Positions 44,983 through 54,598 are shown, counted from the first letter of the stretch. The stretch is DNA of 64,000 nt from Streptomyces rhizosphaerihabitans (GCF_025399795.1 NZ_JAODTZ010000007.1:62001-126000); one strand, 5' to 3'. Program-made: numbers and translations. The notes: generated from the sequence alone by a model not told the origin.

Positions 44983-45372
44983 TCAGCAGAGGATCCAGCC
45001 GGAACTCACCGATCCCGAACCGACCGAGCCCTTGATCCGGACGCAGCGATGGCCCGCGTACAGGGTCACCGGGCCCGCGTGATGCGCGAAGCGCCCGGAG
45101 TCCACCACCGGTCGGCCCCCGCGCGCCTGCACGCTGACGGACATCCGCTTGCGAGAACCCCGCCCCTCGGGGAAGGTCACGGCGCAGACATAGCCGCTGT
45201 GCTTGTACACCTGCACGGAGCCGGTCGTGAAAGGCAGCGTGCGGACCTTGCGGCCCGAACAGGAGGAGGGGGCGGCCTGGGCGCTGCCCGGACTCATGAA
45301 CGCGAGCAGTCCGGCCGCGGTCAGCACGGCAAGGCCGAGCGCCAGCCGTCGGCGTATCGCACCACTGTCCAC
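44983..45372 (-). CDS. Small secreted protein of unknown function
   Basis: 129 residues. A signal peptide (AIRRRLALGLAVLTAAGLLAFMSPGSAQA) is followed by about 95 residues with four cysteines (SSCSGRK, YVCAVTF, HRCVRIK, and the terminal GWILC), probably two disulfides, and a beta-rich pattern ending in the C-terminal cysteine. The GTG at 45372 has GGGAGGGA 7 nt upstream, which decides the start against the longer frame to 45462. No family recognised; it could be a small inhibitor or matrix protein. Confidence 0.8.
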   Translation of the reverse strand: MDSGAIRRRLALGLAVLTAAGLLAFMSPGSAQAAPSSCSGRKVRTLPFTTGSVQVYKHSGYVCAVTFPEGRGSRKRMSVSVQARGGRPVVDSGRFAHHAGPVTLYAGHRCVRIKGSVGSGSVSSGWILC

Positions 45373-45557
45373 TGTTGTCCCTCCCGCAGCAATCAGCGTA
45401 CTGGTGTACGGACGCAGGACATGCGGCGGATGGTTGCGTACCGCTACGACATCGCTGTCCATCCCCGCTTCACCCGTGAGAGGTTTTTTCCTTTTTCAGG
45501 GCAACCGTGCCCGTTTACCCGAGGTCCAACTGGTCAGAAAACGAAAGGCGGTAGTTC

Positions 45558-46034
45558 ATGTCCGGCATCAAGTCATCCCGCACGACCAGCCGCGCACTCG
45601 TCGCCGCGGCCCTTCTGATCACCGCCGGCGCCTCGGTGCCGGCCGTCGCGAGTTCCACCGCTCCACCGCCCGCCCGCAGCGGGAGCAGCGGTCCCGCATA
45701 CGACCGCGTGGCCGACTTCTACGGCGCCTACATCGACGCCGTGACCGACACGGGTTCCGGCCGACTCAGCACCCAGCTGCGCTCGTTCTATCTGACCCCG
45801 GGGCTCCGCAGCAGCCTGTCCACGTGGGAGCACCGCCAGCACGCCGACGGGGTGCTGCGCGCCCAGGACGTGCCGAGCGCCTGGAAGGTGACACCGGGTG
45901 ACAGCGGCGCCGGGCACACCTGGTCGACGGTCCGGCTGACCTGGGGCTCCGCTCAGCATCCGACGTACACCTATCTGACGGTGCAGTCGGATCTGGCGAC
46001 GAAGAAGATCTCCGGCATCAAGCCGAGGAGCTGA
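45558..46034 (+). CDS. Small secreted protein of unknown function
   Basis: 158 residues with a clear Sec signal (SRALVAAALLITAGASVPAVASS). The mature part reads ADFYGAYIDAVTDTGSGRLSTQLRSFYLTPGLRSSLSTWE...WSTVRLTWGSAQHPTYTYLTVQSDLATKKISGIKPRS, the helix-plus-beta pattern of NTF2/SnoaL-like or DUF3828-like secreted domains, but I do not identify the family. Its 3' end overlaps the convergent ABC exporter gene by 17 bp. Not related by sequence to the small secreted protein on the other strand upstream. Confidence 0.82.
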   Translation: MSGIKSSRTTSRALVAAALLITAGASVPAVASSTAPPPARSGSSGPAYDRVADFYGAYIDAVTDTGSGRLSTQLRSFYLTPGLRSSLSTWEHRQHADGVLRAQDVPSAWKVTPGDSGAGHTWSTVRLTWGSAQHPTYTYLTVQSDLATKKISGIKPRS

Positions 46035-49000
46035 CGGGCTCCTCGGGCTCCGGGGAACCCACGAAGGTCCGCCACAGCGCGGCGTAACGGCCGTCGAGGC
46101 GGAGCAGTTCGTCGTGGGTGCCGTCCTCGGTGACGCGACCGTGGTCCATCACCACGACCCGGTCCGCGCGGGCGGCCGTCGTCAGCCGGTGGGCGACCAC
46201 CAGTGTCGTACGGCGGCCCGCCAGCCGGTCGGTGGCCTGGTTGACCAGGGCCTCCGTCCCCAGGTCCAGCGAGGCCGTCGCCTCGTCGAGCAGCAGCACG
46301 TCCGGATCGACCAGCTCCGCGCGGGCCAGCGCGATCAACTGGCGCTGTCCCGCGGAGAGGTTGCGGCCGCGCTCGGCGACCTCGTGGAGATACCCGCCCT
46401 CCAGCGTGGCGATCATCTCGTGCGCGCCGACCGCGCGGGCGGCGGCCTCCACCTCGGCGTCGGTGGCGCCCGGACGGCCGTAGGCGATGGCGTCGCGGAC
46501 GGTCCCCTGGAAGAGGTAGGCCTCCTGGGGGACAACCCCGAGCCGGTGCCGGTAGGAGGTGATGTCGAGGTCGCGCAGATCCTTGCCGTCGACCGTCACC
46601 CGCCCGCCCGTCGGGTCGTAGAACCGCGCGACCAGCTTCACGAGCGTCGACTTGCCCGCGCCGGTCTCCCCGACGAAGGCGACGGTCTGCCCGGCGGGGA
46701 TGCGCAACGACACCGCGCTGAGCGCCTCTTCGGCCTCGCTCGCCGGTCCGTACGCGAAGTCGACGTCCTCGAACGCGATCTCGCCCCGCAGCGACGGCAC
46801 CTCCAGCGGCTCGGCGGCGGCCTTGGTCGAGGTCGGCTCGCGCAGCAGTTCCTGGATGCGGCCCAGCGAGACGGTGGCCTGCTGATAGCCGTCGAAGACC
46901 TGCGAGAGCTGCTGCACGGGCGCGAAGAACAGGTCGATGTAGAGGAGGTAGGCGACCAGCGCGCCGGTGGTGAGCGTGCCGGAGTCGATCCGGTGGGCGC
47001 CCACGACCAGCACGGCCGCGGCGGCCCCCGAGGCCAGCAGCTGCACGAACGGGAAGTAGACGGAGATCAGCCACTGCCCGCGGATGCGCGCCCTGCGGTA
47101 GCTGTCGCTGCCCTCCGCGAACCGCCGCCCGCTCGCCTCCTCGCGCCTGAACGCCTGGAGGATCCGCAGCCCGGACACCGACTCCTGGAGATCGGCGTTG
47201 ACCAGCGACACCCGCTCGCGGGCCAGTTCGTACGCCTTGACGCTCGCCCGGCGGAAGAAGAACGTGCCGATGACCAGCGGCGGCAGCGTCACGAAGACGA
47301 CCAGCGCCAGCTGCACGTCGATCACCAGCAGGGCGACCATGATGCCGAAGAAGGTGACGACGGAGACGAACGCGGTGACGAGCCCGGTCTGCAGGAACGT
47401 CGACAGGGCGTCGACGTCGGTGGTCATCCGGGTCATGATCCGGCCCGTGAGCTCCCGCTCGTAGTAGTCGAGCCCGAGACGCTGGAGCTGCGCGAAGATC
47501 TTCAGGCGCAGCGCGTACAGAACCCGCTCGCCGGTACGGCCCGTCATCCGGGTCTCGCCGATCTGCGCCGCCCACTGCACGAGCACGGTGACCAGCGCGA
47601 GCGCGGCCGCCGCCCACACCGCGCCGAGCGCGAGCCGGGTGACGCCCTGGTCGATGCCGTGCCGGATCAGGATGGGCAGCAGCAGCGTCATCACCGCGTC
47701 GACGGCGACCAGCGCGAGGCTGATGAGCAGTGGGGCCCCGAAGCCGCGCAGCAGCCTGCGCAGTCCGTAGGAGTCCTCGGCCCCGACCGCGCGGGCCTCG
47801 TCGACGTCCGGGACGTCGGTGGCCGGGGGCAGCGCCTCGACCTGGGCGAGGAGTCCGGGGGTGGCCGGCATTCCTTCGAGCGCGTTGTCCCGGGGCTCAC
47901 GGTCGCCGGTCCACAGGTGCGGCGTCACGCCGCGCTCGGCGTCGAACTCGGCGTCCAGCTCGTCACGTACGGAGGTGTCCTCCGGCGGCGCCGCCGGCAG
48001 GGCGTGTCCCGGGGAGACACCGCCCAGCTCGTCGGGGTCGGTGAGCAGCCGCCGGTAGAGCGCCGAGCGGGCCTGGAGCTCCTCGTGGGTGCCGATGTCG
48101 GCGAGCCGGCCGCCGTCGAGGACGGCGATGCGGTCGGCGAGATTGAGGGTGGAGCGGCGGTGCGCGATCAGCAGGGTCGTACGGCCCTCCATGACGTGCT
48201 TCAGCGCTTCGTGGATCTCGTGCTCGACCCGGGCGTCCACGGCGGAGGTGGCGTCGTCGAGGACGAGCAGCCGCGGGTCGGTGAGGATGGCGCGGGCGAG
48301 CGCGACACGCTGGCGCTGGCCTCCGGAGAGGGTGAGGCCGTGCTCGCCGACCGTGGTGTCGTAGCCGCCGGGCAGCTCGGCGATGAAACGGTCCGCCTGG
48401 GCGGCGCGGGCCGCGGTCTCTATCTCGTCCTGGGTGGCGTCGGGGCGGCCGTAGGCGATGTTGGCGCGCACGGTGTCGGAGAAGAGGAAGGAGTCCTCGG
48501 GGACGAGCCCGATCGCGGCGCGCAGCGACTCGGTGGTCAGCTCGCGGACGTCGTGGCCGCCGATGAGGACGGCGCCGTGCGTCACGTCGTAGAAGCGGGG
48601 CATCAGCAGCGAGACCGTCGACTTGCCGGAGCCGGACGAGCCGACGACGGCGAGGGTCTCGCCGGGCCGGATCTCGAAGCTCAGCCCGTCCAGGACCGGC
48701 CGGCCCTCCACATACCCGAAGGACACGTCGTCGAACTCGACGGTGGCGGGCGCGTCGGCCGGCAGGGTCTTGGTGCCGTCCTTGATCGACGGCTCGGTGT
48801 CGATCAGTTCGAGGACCCGCTCGGCGCCGGCGCGGGCCTGCTGTCCGACCGTGAGGACGACGGCCAGCATCCGCACCGGCCCGACGAGCTGCGCGAGGTA
48901 GGTGGAGAACGCCACGAAGGTGCCCAGCGTGATCTGGCCGCGCACGGCCAGCCAGCCGCCGAGCGCGAGCATCGCGACCTGGCCGAGGGCGGGCACGGCC

Positions 49001-49746
49001 TGGAGGGCCGGGGTGTACTTGGCGTTGAGCCGGATGGTCCGCAGCCGGCCCGCGAAGAGCCGCCGCCCGACCTCGCGCAGCTTGCCGGTCTCCTGGTCCT
49101 CCTGGCCGAAGCCCTTCACCACGCGGACGCCGCTGACGGCGCCGTCGACCACCCCGGCCACGGCGGCGGCCTGGGCCTGCGCGTACCAGGTGGCGGGGTG
49201 CAGCCGGGAGCGGCTGCGCCTGGCGACGAACCAGAGGGCCGGGGCGACGGCCAGCGCGACCAGGGTGAGCGGCAGGGACAGCGCGGCCATGATCCCGAGG
49301 GAGATCAGGAAGAGCAGGACGTTCCCGATGGTCATCGGGAGCATGAAGAGCAGGCCCTGGATCAGCTGGAGGTCGCTGGTCGCGCGGCCCACGACCTGCC
49401 CGGTGGACAGTTCGTCCTGGCGCCGCCCGTCCAGCCGGGTGATCGTCCCGTACATGTCGGTACGCAGATCGTGCTGGACGTCGAGTGCGAGCCGGCCGCC
49501 GTAGTAGCGGCGGACGAAGGTGAGGGCGTAGACGAGGACGGCGGCGCCGAGCAGTGCGCCCGCCCAGGGGGCCATGCCCCGGCTGTGGTCGCCGATGACG
49601 TCGTCGATGATCACCTTGGTGACCAGCGGGACCACCGCCATGAGGGCCATGCCGCCCAGCGAGGAGCCGAGCGCGAGCACCACGTCCTTCGGGTACCGCC
49701 ACGCGTACCCGGCGAGCCGCCGCGCCCATCCCCGTTCCGTCGCCAC
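46018..49746 (-). CDS. Fused heterodimer-type ABC exporter (TMD-NBD-TMD-NBD)
   Basis: 1242 residues, two type IV exporter half-transporters in one chain. First half: six helices, then Walker A VVGSSGSGKSTVS, signature LSGGQRQRVALARA and Walker B LLVLDDATSAVDAR, where aspartate replaces the catalytic glutamate. A linker of about 70 acidic residues (ELDAEFDAERGVTP...) joins the second half, with Walker A VGETGAGKSTLV, signature LSAGQRQLIALARA and Walker B VLLLDEATASLDL with glutamate. One degenerate and one competent ATP site is the known heterodimeric arrangement (BmrCD, TM287/288). The GTG at 49746 has GGAAGG upstream. Exports lipids or drugs; substrate unknown. Confidence 0.94.
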   Translation of the reverse strand: MATERGWARRLAGYAWRYPKDVVLALGSSLGGMALMAVVPLVTKVIIDDVIGDHSRGMAPWAGALLGAAVLVYALTFVRRYYGGRLALDVQHDLRTDMYGTITRLDGRRQDELSTGQVVGRATSDLQLIQGLLFMLPMTIGNVLLFLISLGIMAALSLPLTLVALAVAPALWFVARRSRSRLHPATWYAQAQAAAVAGVVDGAVSGVRVVKGFGQEDQETGKLREVGRRLFAGRLRTIRLNAKYTPALQAVPALGQVAMLALGGWLAVRGQITLGTFVAFSTYLAQLVGPVRMLAVVLTVGQQARAGAERVLELIDTEPSIKDGTKTLPADAPATVEFDDVSFGYVEGRPVLDGLSFEIRPGETLAVVGSSGSGKSTVSLLMPRFYDVTHGAVLIGGHDVRELTTESLRAAIGLVPEDSFLFSDTVRANIAYGRPDATQDEIETAARAAQADRFIAELPGGYDTTVGEHGLTLSGGQRQRVALARAILTDPRLLVLDDATSAVDARVEHEIHEALKHVMEGRTTLLIAHRRSTLNLADRIAVLDGGRLADIGTHEELQARSALYRRLLTDPDELGGVSPGHALPAAPPEDTSVRDELDAEFDAERGVTPHLWTGDREPRDNALEGMPATPGLLAQVEALPPATDVPDVDEARAVGAEDSYGLRRLLRGFGAPLLISLALVAVDAVMTLLLPILIRHGIDQGVTRLALGAVWAAAALALVTVLVQWAAQIGETRMTGRTGERVLYALRLKIFAQLQRLGLDYYERELTGRIMTRMTTDVDALSTFLQTGLVTAFVSVVTFFGIMVALLVIDVQLALVVFVTLPPLVIGTFFFRRASVKAYELARERVSLVNADLQESVSGLRILQAFRREEASGRRFAEGSDSYRRARIRGQWLISVYFPFVQLLASGAAAAVLVVGAHRIDSGTLTTGALVAYLLYIDLFFAPVQQLSQVFDGYQQATVSLGRIQELLREPTSTKAAAEPLEVPSLRGEIAFEDVDFAYGPASEAEEALSAVSLRIPAGQTVAFVGETGAGKSTLVKLVARFYDPTGGRVTVDGKDLRDLDITSYRHRLGVVPQEAYLFQGTVRDAIAYGRPGATDAEVEAAARAVGAHEMIATLEGGYLHEVAERGRNLSAGQRQLIALARAELVDPDVLLLDEATASLDLGTEALVNQATDRLAGRRTTLVVAHRLTTAARADRVVVMDHGRVTEDGTHDELLRLDGRYAALWRTFVGSPEPEEPVSSSA

Positions 49747-49825
49747 TCCGGTACCTTCCGTAGATCTCACTCCGCCGGAAGGCACCAACACCGGGCGAAG
49801 CGGATTTCATCCCTCCGCAACAATC

Positions 49826-49861
49826 ATCCGCCCGCCGGGCCGGGTGGCCGGGCGGGCGGAT
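49826..49861 (-). terminator. Hairpin terminator after the class A-like hydrolase gene
   Basis: ATCCGCCCGCC (49826-49836) pairs with 49851-49861; the intervening bases can extend the stem. It lies 85 bp beyond the leftward gene's stop. Confidence 0.6.
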
Positions 49862-49945
49862 GAGTGCGCAGGGGCGTGCGGAGAGGGTGTCCGAGCGGGC
49901 GGACGACGGTGTCCGAACGAATGAGGTGAGGGACTACGGCCCCGG

Positions 49946-50869
49946 TCAGCTCGCCGGGACGGCCGGGAACGCTTCCGTCGGCGTCGACGTCGGCGTGAAC
50001 CGCTGGACATTGGCGGTGACCGGCACGAGGTCCTTGTGGATGGCCTTGGCGACACCCTGAATGGTGGCGACGCCGTAGTCCATCGTGCTGCTGCCGACGG
50101 TGAGCACCGACATCATGTAGTCGTGGCCGCCGCCGTTGAACGTGCCGAGGCTGTGCACCCGCCAGGCGTTCGAGGAGCGCGAGAGCCAGCCGTTCTTGAC
50201 GTGCACGGCGACCGTCGAGGGCGCCCCGGCCGGTGTCCCCCAGCGCTGCGAGGAGATGACCTGGCCCATGAGCTTCAGGACGTACGCGCGGGAGTTGTCG
50301 CTCAGCACCGCGTTCTTGGCGGTGATGAGCTTCAGCAGCTTCTGCTCGTCGGTGACGTTGATCTGCGTCAGACCCCAGTAGCCGCCGGTGCCCGGCGTGG
50401 TCTTCGTCATCCCCGCCGCGGTCAGGAAGCCCTTGATCTTCGTCAGACCGAGCTGGTTCCACAGCTTGGTCGTCGAGGCGTTGTCCGACTGGGTGATCAT
50501 CTTGGTGGCGAGCGACGTCTCGGTGCTCGTCAGGTAGCGGTTGTGCTTCTTCGCGTCCCAGAGCAGCGTGGCGAGGACGGTGACCTTCACCGTGCTGGCC
50601 GAGTCGAAGGCGGTGGTGGCGCGGAGTGTGCAGGTGGTGTTCGTGGTGCGGTCGTAGAGGCCGACCGCGACGGTGCCCCTGCGGTTCGCGAGCGCCGCGG
50701 TGATGTCCTTCTGCAGCTTGGCGGCCAGACCGGCCTTCCCCGACGTACAGCTGACCGTCGGCGCCGGCGCGGCGGCGGCGGGGGTCGCGGCGACCGCGAG
50801 CGGCACGATGACCCCGGCGCCGAGGCTCACTGCGAGCACACGGGCACCCCGGGATATCCGGTGAATCAT
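49946..50869 (-). CDS. Secreted class A beta-lactamase-like serine hydrolase
   Basis: 307 residues with a signal peptide (RGARVLAVSLGAGVIVPLAVAATPAAAA). Penicillin-recognising motifs: the SxxK motif in FDSASTVKV (about residue 90), SDN in MITQSDNAS (about 125) and VKNGW in place of KTG (about 225). The class A general-base glutamate of the omega loop is not obvious, and the KTG variant is unusual, so it may be a D,D-peptidase-like or non-lactamase hydrolase. A cysteine pair (VSCTSGK, NTTCTLR) is possible. GGGAAG precedes the ATG. Monocistronic. Confidence 0.87.
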   Translation of the reverse strand: MIHRISRGARVLAVSLGAGVIVPLAVAATPAAAAPAPTVSCTSGKAGLAAKLQKDITAALANRRGTVAVGLYDRTTNTTCTLRATTAFDSASTVKVTVLATLLWDAKKHNRYLTSTETSLATKMITQSDNASTTKLWNQLGLTKIKGFLTAAGMTKTTPGTGGYWGLTQINVTDEQKLLKLITAKNAVLSDNSRAYVLKLMGQVISSQRWGTPAGAPSTVAVHVKNGWLSRSSNAWRVHSLGTFNGGGHDYMMSVLTVGSSTMDYGVATIQGVAKAIHKDLVPVTANVQRFTPTSTPTEAFPAVPAS

Positions 50870-51125
50870 GGAGGCTTCCCATCCCCTTGAAGCGATACGA
50901 ACGCGCCCAAGGGCGCGCGCTCTCTGATGACTCACAAGGGCGATCGATGGTTGTACGGGTGTTCTGCGGACGGGGGTTCGAGCCCAAAGCCTCGGAGCAC
51001 AGCCCCGGAACGCAGAAACCCGGGCACGGGACGCGGAGACCCCGGGGAGGAGACCCGCGGGCGCGAAGCGCGGAGACCTCGGGGGGGGCGGAGACCCGGG
51101 GCCCGGGACGCGGATGATCGAGGCA

Positions 51126-51255
51126 GGCCCGGGGCACAGGAGCCCGGGGTGCGGAGGCCCGGGGTGCGGAGGCCCGGGGCACGGAGACCGGGTGCGGAGG
51201 GCCGGAGTGCGGAGGGCCGGAGTGCGGAGGCCCCGGATGCGGAGGCCCGGATGCA
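51126..51255. repeat. 15-bp tandem repeat upstream of the GT39 gene
   Basis: About eight copies of a 15-bp unit near GGGGTGCGGAGGCCC, drifting to AGTGCGGAGGGCCGG towards the end. The array lies in a 444-bp stretch (50870-51313) with no gene and runs to within 60 bp of the glycosyltransferase start. Sequence before 51000 is less repetitive and should hold the promoters. Confidence 0.8.
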
Positions 51256-51313
51256 CAGCTCACCCCCAGGTGGAGCACAGTGCGCACCCATCACCTCGCG
51301 TCAGGGTGCGACG

Positions 51314-53575
51314 GTGACGTCTGCCACTGACCCATCTCCCGACGCCCCCACGACTCCCCCCGCCCCGCCGCCGGTTCCCGCGCCGGCCTGGCCCACGGAG
51401 ACGGCGCCGGCCGCACCCCGCTGGTCGCTGCCCGCGCTGCTGGCGATCCTCGTACTGGCCGCGGTCCTGTACTCCTGGAACCTGTCGGCCTCCGGCCTGA
51501 ACAGCTTCTACAGCTCCGCCGTGTTCAGCGGCACGCAGAGCTGGAAGGCGTGGTTCTTCGGCTCGCTGGACGCGGGCAACTTCATGACCGTCGACAAGCC
51601 GCCGTTCGCGCTGATGGTCATGGGCCTGTCCTGCCGGATCCTCGGTTTCGGCACCTGGCAGATGATGCTGCCGATGATCCTCGTCGCGCTGGCGACGATC
51701 TGGATCCTGCACACCTCCGTGAAACGGGTGTGGGGCCACGGAGCGGCGACCGTCGCCGCGCTGGTGCTCGCGCTGACCCCGATCACGGTCGCCATCAACC
51801 GGGACAACAACCCCGACACCCTGCTGGTGTTCCTGATGGTGTCGGGTGCGGCGCTCGCCCTGCGGGCGACCACGAACGGCAGGCTGCTGCCACTGCTCGG
51901 CTCGGCCGCCTGTTTCGGCCTCGCGTTCAACACGAAGATGCTCCAGGGCTACATCGCGCTGCCCGCCGTCTTCGCGGTCTACCTCTACGCGGCCACGCCG
52001 AAGCTCAGGAAGCGGATCGTGAACCTGCTGCTCGCGGGCGTGGTCCTGGCCGTCTCCAGTTTCTGGTGGGCGACGGCCGTCTCCCTCGTGCCTGCCGACG
52101 ACCGGCCCTACATCGGCGGTTCGACGGACGGCAGCGCCTGGGACCTGATCATGGGCTACAACGGCCTCGGCCGGGTCCTCGGCGGCGAGGGCAACGGCGG
52201 GGGCGGAGGCGGCGGGGGCGGAGGCTTCTCCGGTACCGCGGGTCTCGGCCGGCTGTTCAACGACATCCTGGGCGGCCAGATCTCCTGGCTGATCCCCTTC
52301 GCGGCCATCGCCCTCATCGGCGGTCTGGTGCTGTGCGGCCGCGCCCCGCGCACTGATCTCACGCGCGCCGTGCTGGTGCTGTGGGGCGGCTGGCTGCTCC
52401 TGCACTACCTGACGTTCGCCATGGCCGAGGGCACCATGCACCCGTACTACACGACCGCGGTCGCCCCGGGCATCGCGGTGCTGTGCGGGGGCGGCGGCAC
52501 CATGCTGCTGCGCGCCTTCCGGGGCGGCGACGTGCGCTGGTCGTGGGTACTGCCCGCCGGGTTCGCGGTCACCGGCGTCTGGGCGGTCGTGCTGCTGCGC
52601 CGGGCCACCGACTGGAACGCCTGGCTGTGGCCCGCCGTCGCGGTGGTCATGGCACTGGCGATCGTGGGCCTGGTCCTCTTCCGTACCGGCCGACGCGCCC
52701 GGCTGCTGGCCGCGTCCGTGACCGCCGCGATCGTCGCGGCCCTCGCGGGCCCGACGGCTTACGCGGTCGCCGTGCCCGCGAGCTCCGGTGGCGGCGGCAT
52801 GGGCGGCACCAACCCGACCGCCGGCCCCTCGACCGGCAACGGATTCGGCGGCGGGGGCGGTGGCGGCCGGGGCGGCTTCGGCGGCGGGCCTGGCGGCGGC
52901 GAACTGCCCGGCGGCACCGGGCAGGGCAACCAGGAAGCCGGCGGGACGATGCCCGGCGGCGGCGCGAACGGCGAGCTGCCCGGCGGTACCCCGCAGGGCG
53001 GCGGGAACGGTGGGTTCCCGGGCGGCGGCGAAGGCGGCCAGGCCGGCGGCTTCCCCGGTGGCGAGAACGGTACGGCCCCCGGTGGTACGGCCCCGAACGG
53101 CTCGGGCAGTCAGCCCGGCGGCGGGGGCGGGATGGGCGGCGGTGGCGGGATGGGCGGCGGCACCAGCAGCGAGCTGATCTCGTACCTGGAGAAGCACCAG
53201 GACGGCGCCAAGTGGCTGCTCGCGGTGTCCAATTCACAGAGCGCCGGACAGCTGATCCTGAGTACCCACAAGCCCGTCATCTCCATGTTCGGCTTCACCG
53301 GCAGCGACAACGGCATGACGGTCGCCAAGCTCAAGGAACTGGTGAAGAAGGGCGAGCTGCACTACATCCAGGTCGGCGGCGGCATGGGCGGCGGTATGGG
53401 CGGCGGCAACAGCGCCAGCTCTGCGGTCACCGCCTGGGTGCAGAAGAACGCCACGGCGGTGAAGGAGAGCGAGTACAGCAAGACCACGACGTCAGAGTCG
53501 GGTTCGAGCTCCGAGGCCCAGAACGGCCAGTCGGCCTCGACGCTCTATCGACTGGACCCCTCCGACCTCGGCTGA
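51314..53575 (+). CDS. GT39-family membrane glycosyltransferase (ArnT/PMT-like)
   Basis: 753 residues. After a Pro-rich head come about eleven membrane helices with GT39 landmarks LNSFYSSAVFSGTQSWKAWFFGSLDAGNFMTVDKPP and GFGTWQMMLPMI (about 60-120). An extracytoplasmic loop carries nine consecutive glycines (about residue 300). A long Gly-rich stretch (about 500-615, GGxxPGG units) leads to a soluble domain (SSELISYLEKHQDGAKWLLAVSNSQSAGQLIL...). It would transfer a sugar from a polyprenyl-phosphate donor outside the membrane. The GTG at 51314 (MTSATDPSP) is preferred; an ATG at 51251 with GGAGG is possible but lies at the edge of the tandem repeats. Confidence 0.88.
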   Translation: MTSATDPSPDAPTTPPAPPPVPAPAWPTETAPAAPRWSLPALLAILVLAAVLYSWNLSASGLNSFYSSAVFSGTQSWKAWFFGSLDAGNFMTVDKPPFALMVMGLSCRILGFGTWQMMLPMILVALATIWILHTSVKRVWGHGAATVAALVLALTPITVAINRDNNPDTLLVFLMVSGAALALRATTNGRLLPLLGSAACFGLAFNTKMLQGYIALPAVFAVYLYAATPKLRKRIVNLLLAGVVLAVSSFWWATAVSLVPADDRPYIGGSTDGSAWDLIMGYNGLGRVLGGEGNGGGGGGGGGGFSGTAGLGRLFNDILGGQISWLIPFAAIALIGGLVLCGRAPRTDLTRAVLVLWGGWLLLHYLTFAMAEGTMHPYYTTAVAPGIAVLCGGGGTMLLRAFRGGDVRWSWVLPAGFAVTGVWAVVLLRRATDWNAWLWPAVAVVMALAIVGLVLFRTGRRARLLAASVTAAIVAALAGPTAYAVAVPASSGGGGMGGTNPTAGPSTGNGFGGGGGGGRGGFGGGPGGGELPGGTGQGNQEAGGTMPGGGANGELPGGTPQGGGNGGFPGGGEGGQAGGFPGGENGTAPGGTAPNGSGSQPGGGGGMGGGGGMGGGTSSELISYLEKHQDGAKWLLAVSNSQSAGQLILSTHKPVISMFGFTGSDNGMTVAKLKELVKKGELHYIQVGGGMGGGMGGGNSASSAVTAWVQKNATAVKESEYSKTTTSESGSSSEAQNGQSASTLYRLDPSDLG

Positions 53576-53593
53576 CCCCGCTCCCGGCACCCG

Positions 53594-53625
53594 GCGGCCC
53601 CTGACCACACCCGGTCAGGGGCCGC
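53594..53625 (+). terminator. Hairpin terminator after the GT39 gene
   Basis: GCGGCCCCTGACC (53594-53606) pairs perfectly with 53613-53625, loop ACACCC, 18 bp after the stop. Confidence 0.8.
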
Positions 53626-53794
53626 TCGCCGATCCCGGCCGGAGGCGCCCGTTATGTCATGTCTCGCGCACGGCAGCCGAGTTGTTGAATCCCGACACGG
53701 AACTGACACCTCCCCTTAACCCCAGAGACCTCATGTTCATGTCACGATCCCGGTTATCCGCTCCATTCAACCCGCGTAGAACGGACACCCCACG

Positions 53795-54598
53795 ATGCCC
53801 GCCACGCACATTCGCCGCTGGAAGACCCTGGCGCTGAGTACGTCCGCGGTTCTCGTCGGCCTCACCCTGCCGACGATGACCGCGACCCCCGCGAGCGCCA
53901 CGACGACCGCGTACGACGCCACGTACTACAAGAACGCGGTCGGCAAGTCCGGCACGAGCCTGAAGTCCTCGCTGCACACCATCATCAGCAGCCAGACCAA
54001 GATCTCGTACTCCGCGGTCTGGAACGCGCTGATGGCCACCGACCAGGACCCGAACAACAGCAGCAACGTGATCCTGCTGTACAGCGGCGTCTCGCGCGCC
54101 AAGTCCCTCAACGGCGGCGACGTCGGCGACTGGAACCGCGAGCACACCTGGGCCAAGTCGCACGGCGACTTCGGCGAGGTGACCGGCCCCGGCACGGACC
54201 TGCACCATCTGCGCCCGGCGGACGTCCAGGTCAACAGCATCCGGGGCAACCTGGACTTCGACAACGGCGGCAGCGCGGTCACCAACGGGGGCGGCAGCAA
54301 GGTCGACTCCGACTCCTTCGAGCCGCGCGACGCCGACAAGGGCGACGTGGCCCGCATGATCCTCTACATGGCGGTCCGCTACGAGGGCGACGACGGCTTC
54401 GCCAACCTGGAGCCCGACGAGAAGGTCAACAACGGCAGCACCCCGTACATCGGCAAGCTGTCCGTGCTCAAGGCGTGGAGCGAGGCGGACCCGCCGAGCG
54501 CCTTCGAGGAGAAGCGCAACCAGGTCATCTACGACACCTACCAGCACAACCGCAACCCGTTCATCGACCACCCGGAGTGGGTCGAGGCGATCTGGTAG
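53795..54598 (+). CDS. Secreted endonuclease I-family nuclease
   Basis: 267 residues with a signal peptide ending ATPASATT (about residue 34). The endonuclease I (EndA/Dns/NucM) catalytic core is clear: WNREHTWAKSHGDFG, DLHHLRPADVQVNSIRGNLDFDNGG (His and Asn of the beta-beta-alpha metal site), VARMILYMAVRYEGDDG and the C-terminal YQHNRNPFIDHPEWVEAIW. It degrades DNA or RNA outside the cell with a divalent metal, for nutrition or biofilm turnover. Many Gram-negative homologues have disulfide cysteines; this one has none. Start defined by the signal peptide. Confidence 0.93.
   Translation: MPATHIRRWKTLALSTSAVLVGLTLPTMTATPASATTTAYDATYYKNAVGKSGTSLKSSLHTIISSQTKISYSAVWNALMATDQDPNNSSNVILLYSGVSRAKSLNGGDVGDWNREHTWAKSHGDFGEVTGPGTDLHHLRPADVQVNSIRGNLDFDNGGSAVTNGGGSKVDSDSFEPRDADKGDVARMILYMAVRYEGDDGFANLEPDEKVNNGSTPYIGKLSVLKAWSEADPPSAFEEKRNQVIYDTYQHNRNPFIDHPEWVEAIW

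Noticed and set aside
46114..49863. A 1249-codon open frame on the plus strand opposite the ABC exporter.
   Set aside because: It mirrors the codon positions of the real gene; the product is Gly/Arg/Asp-rich without domains. Long antisense frames are expected at this GC content.
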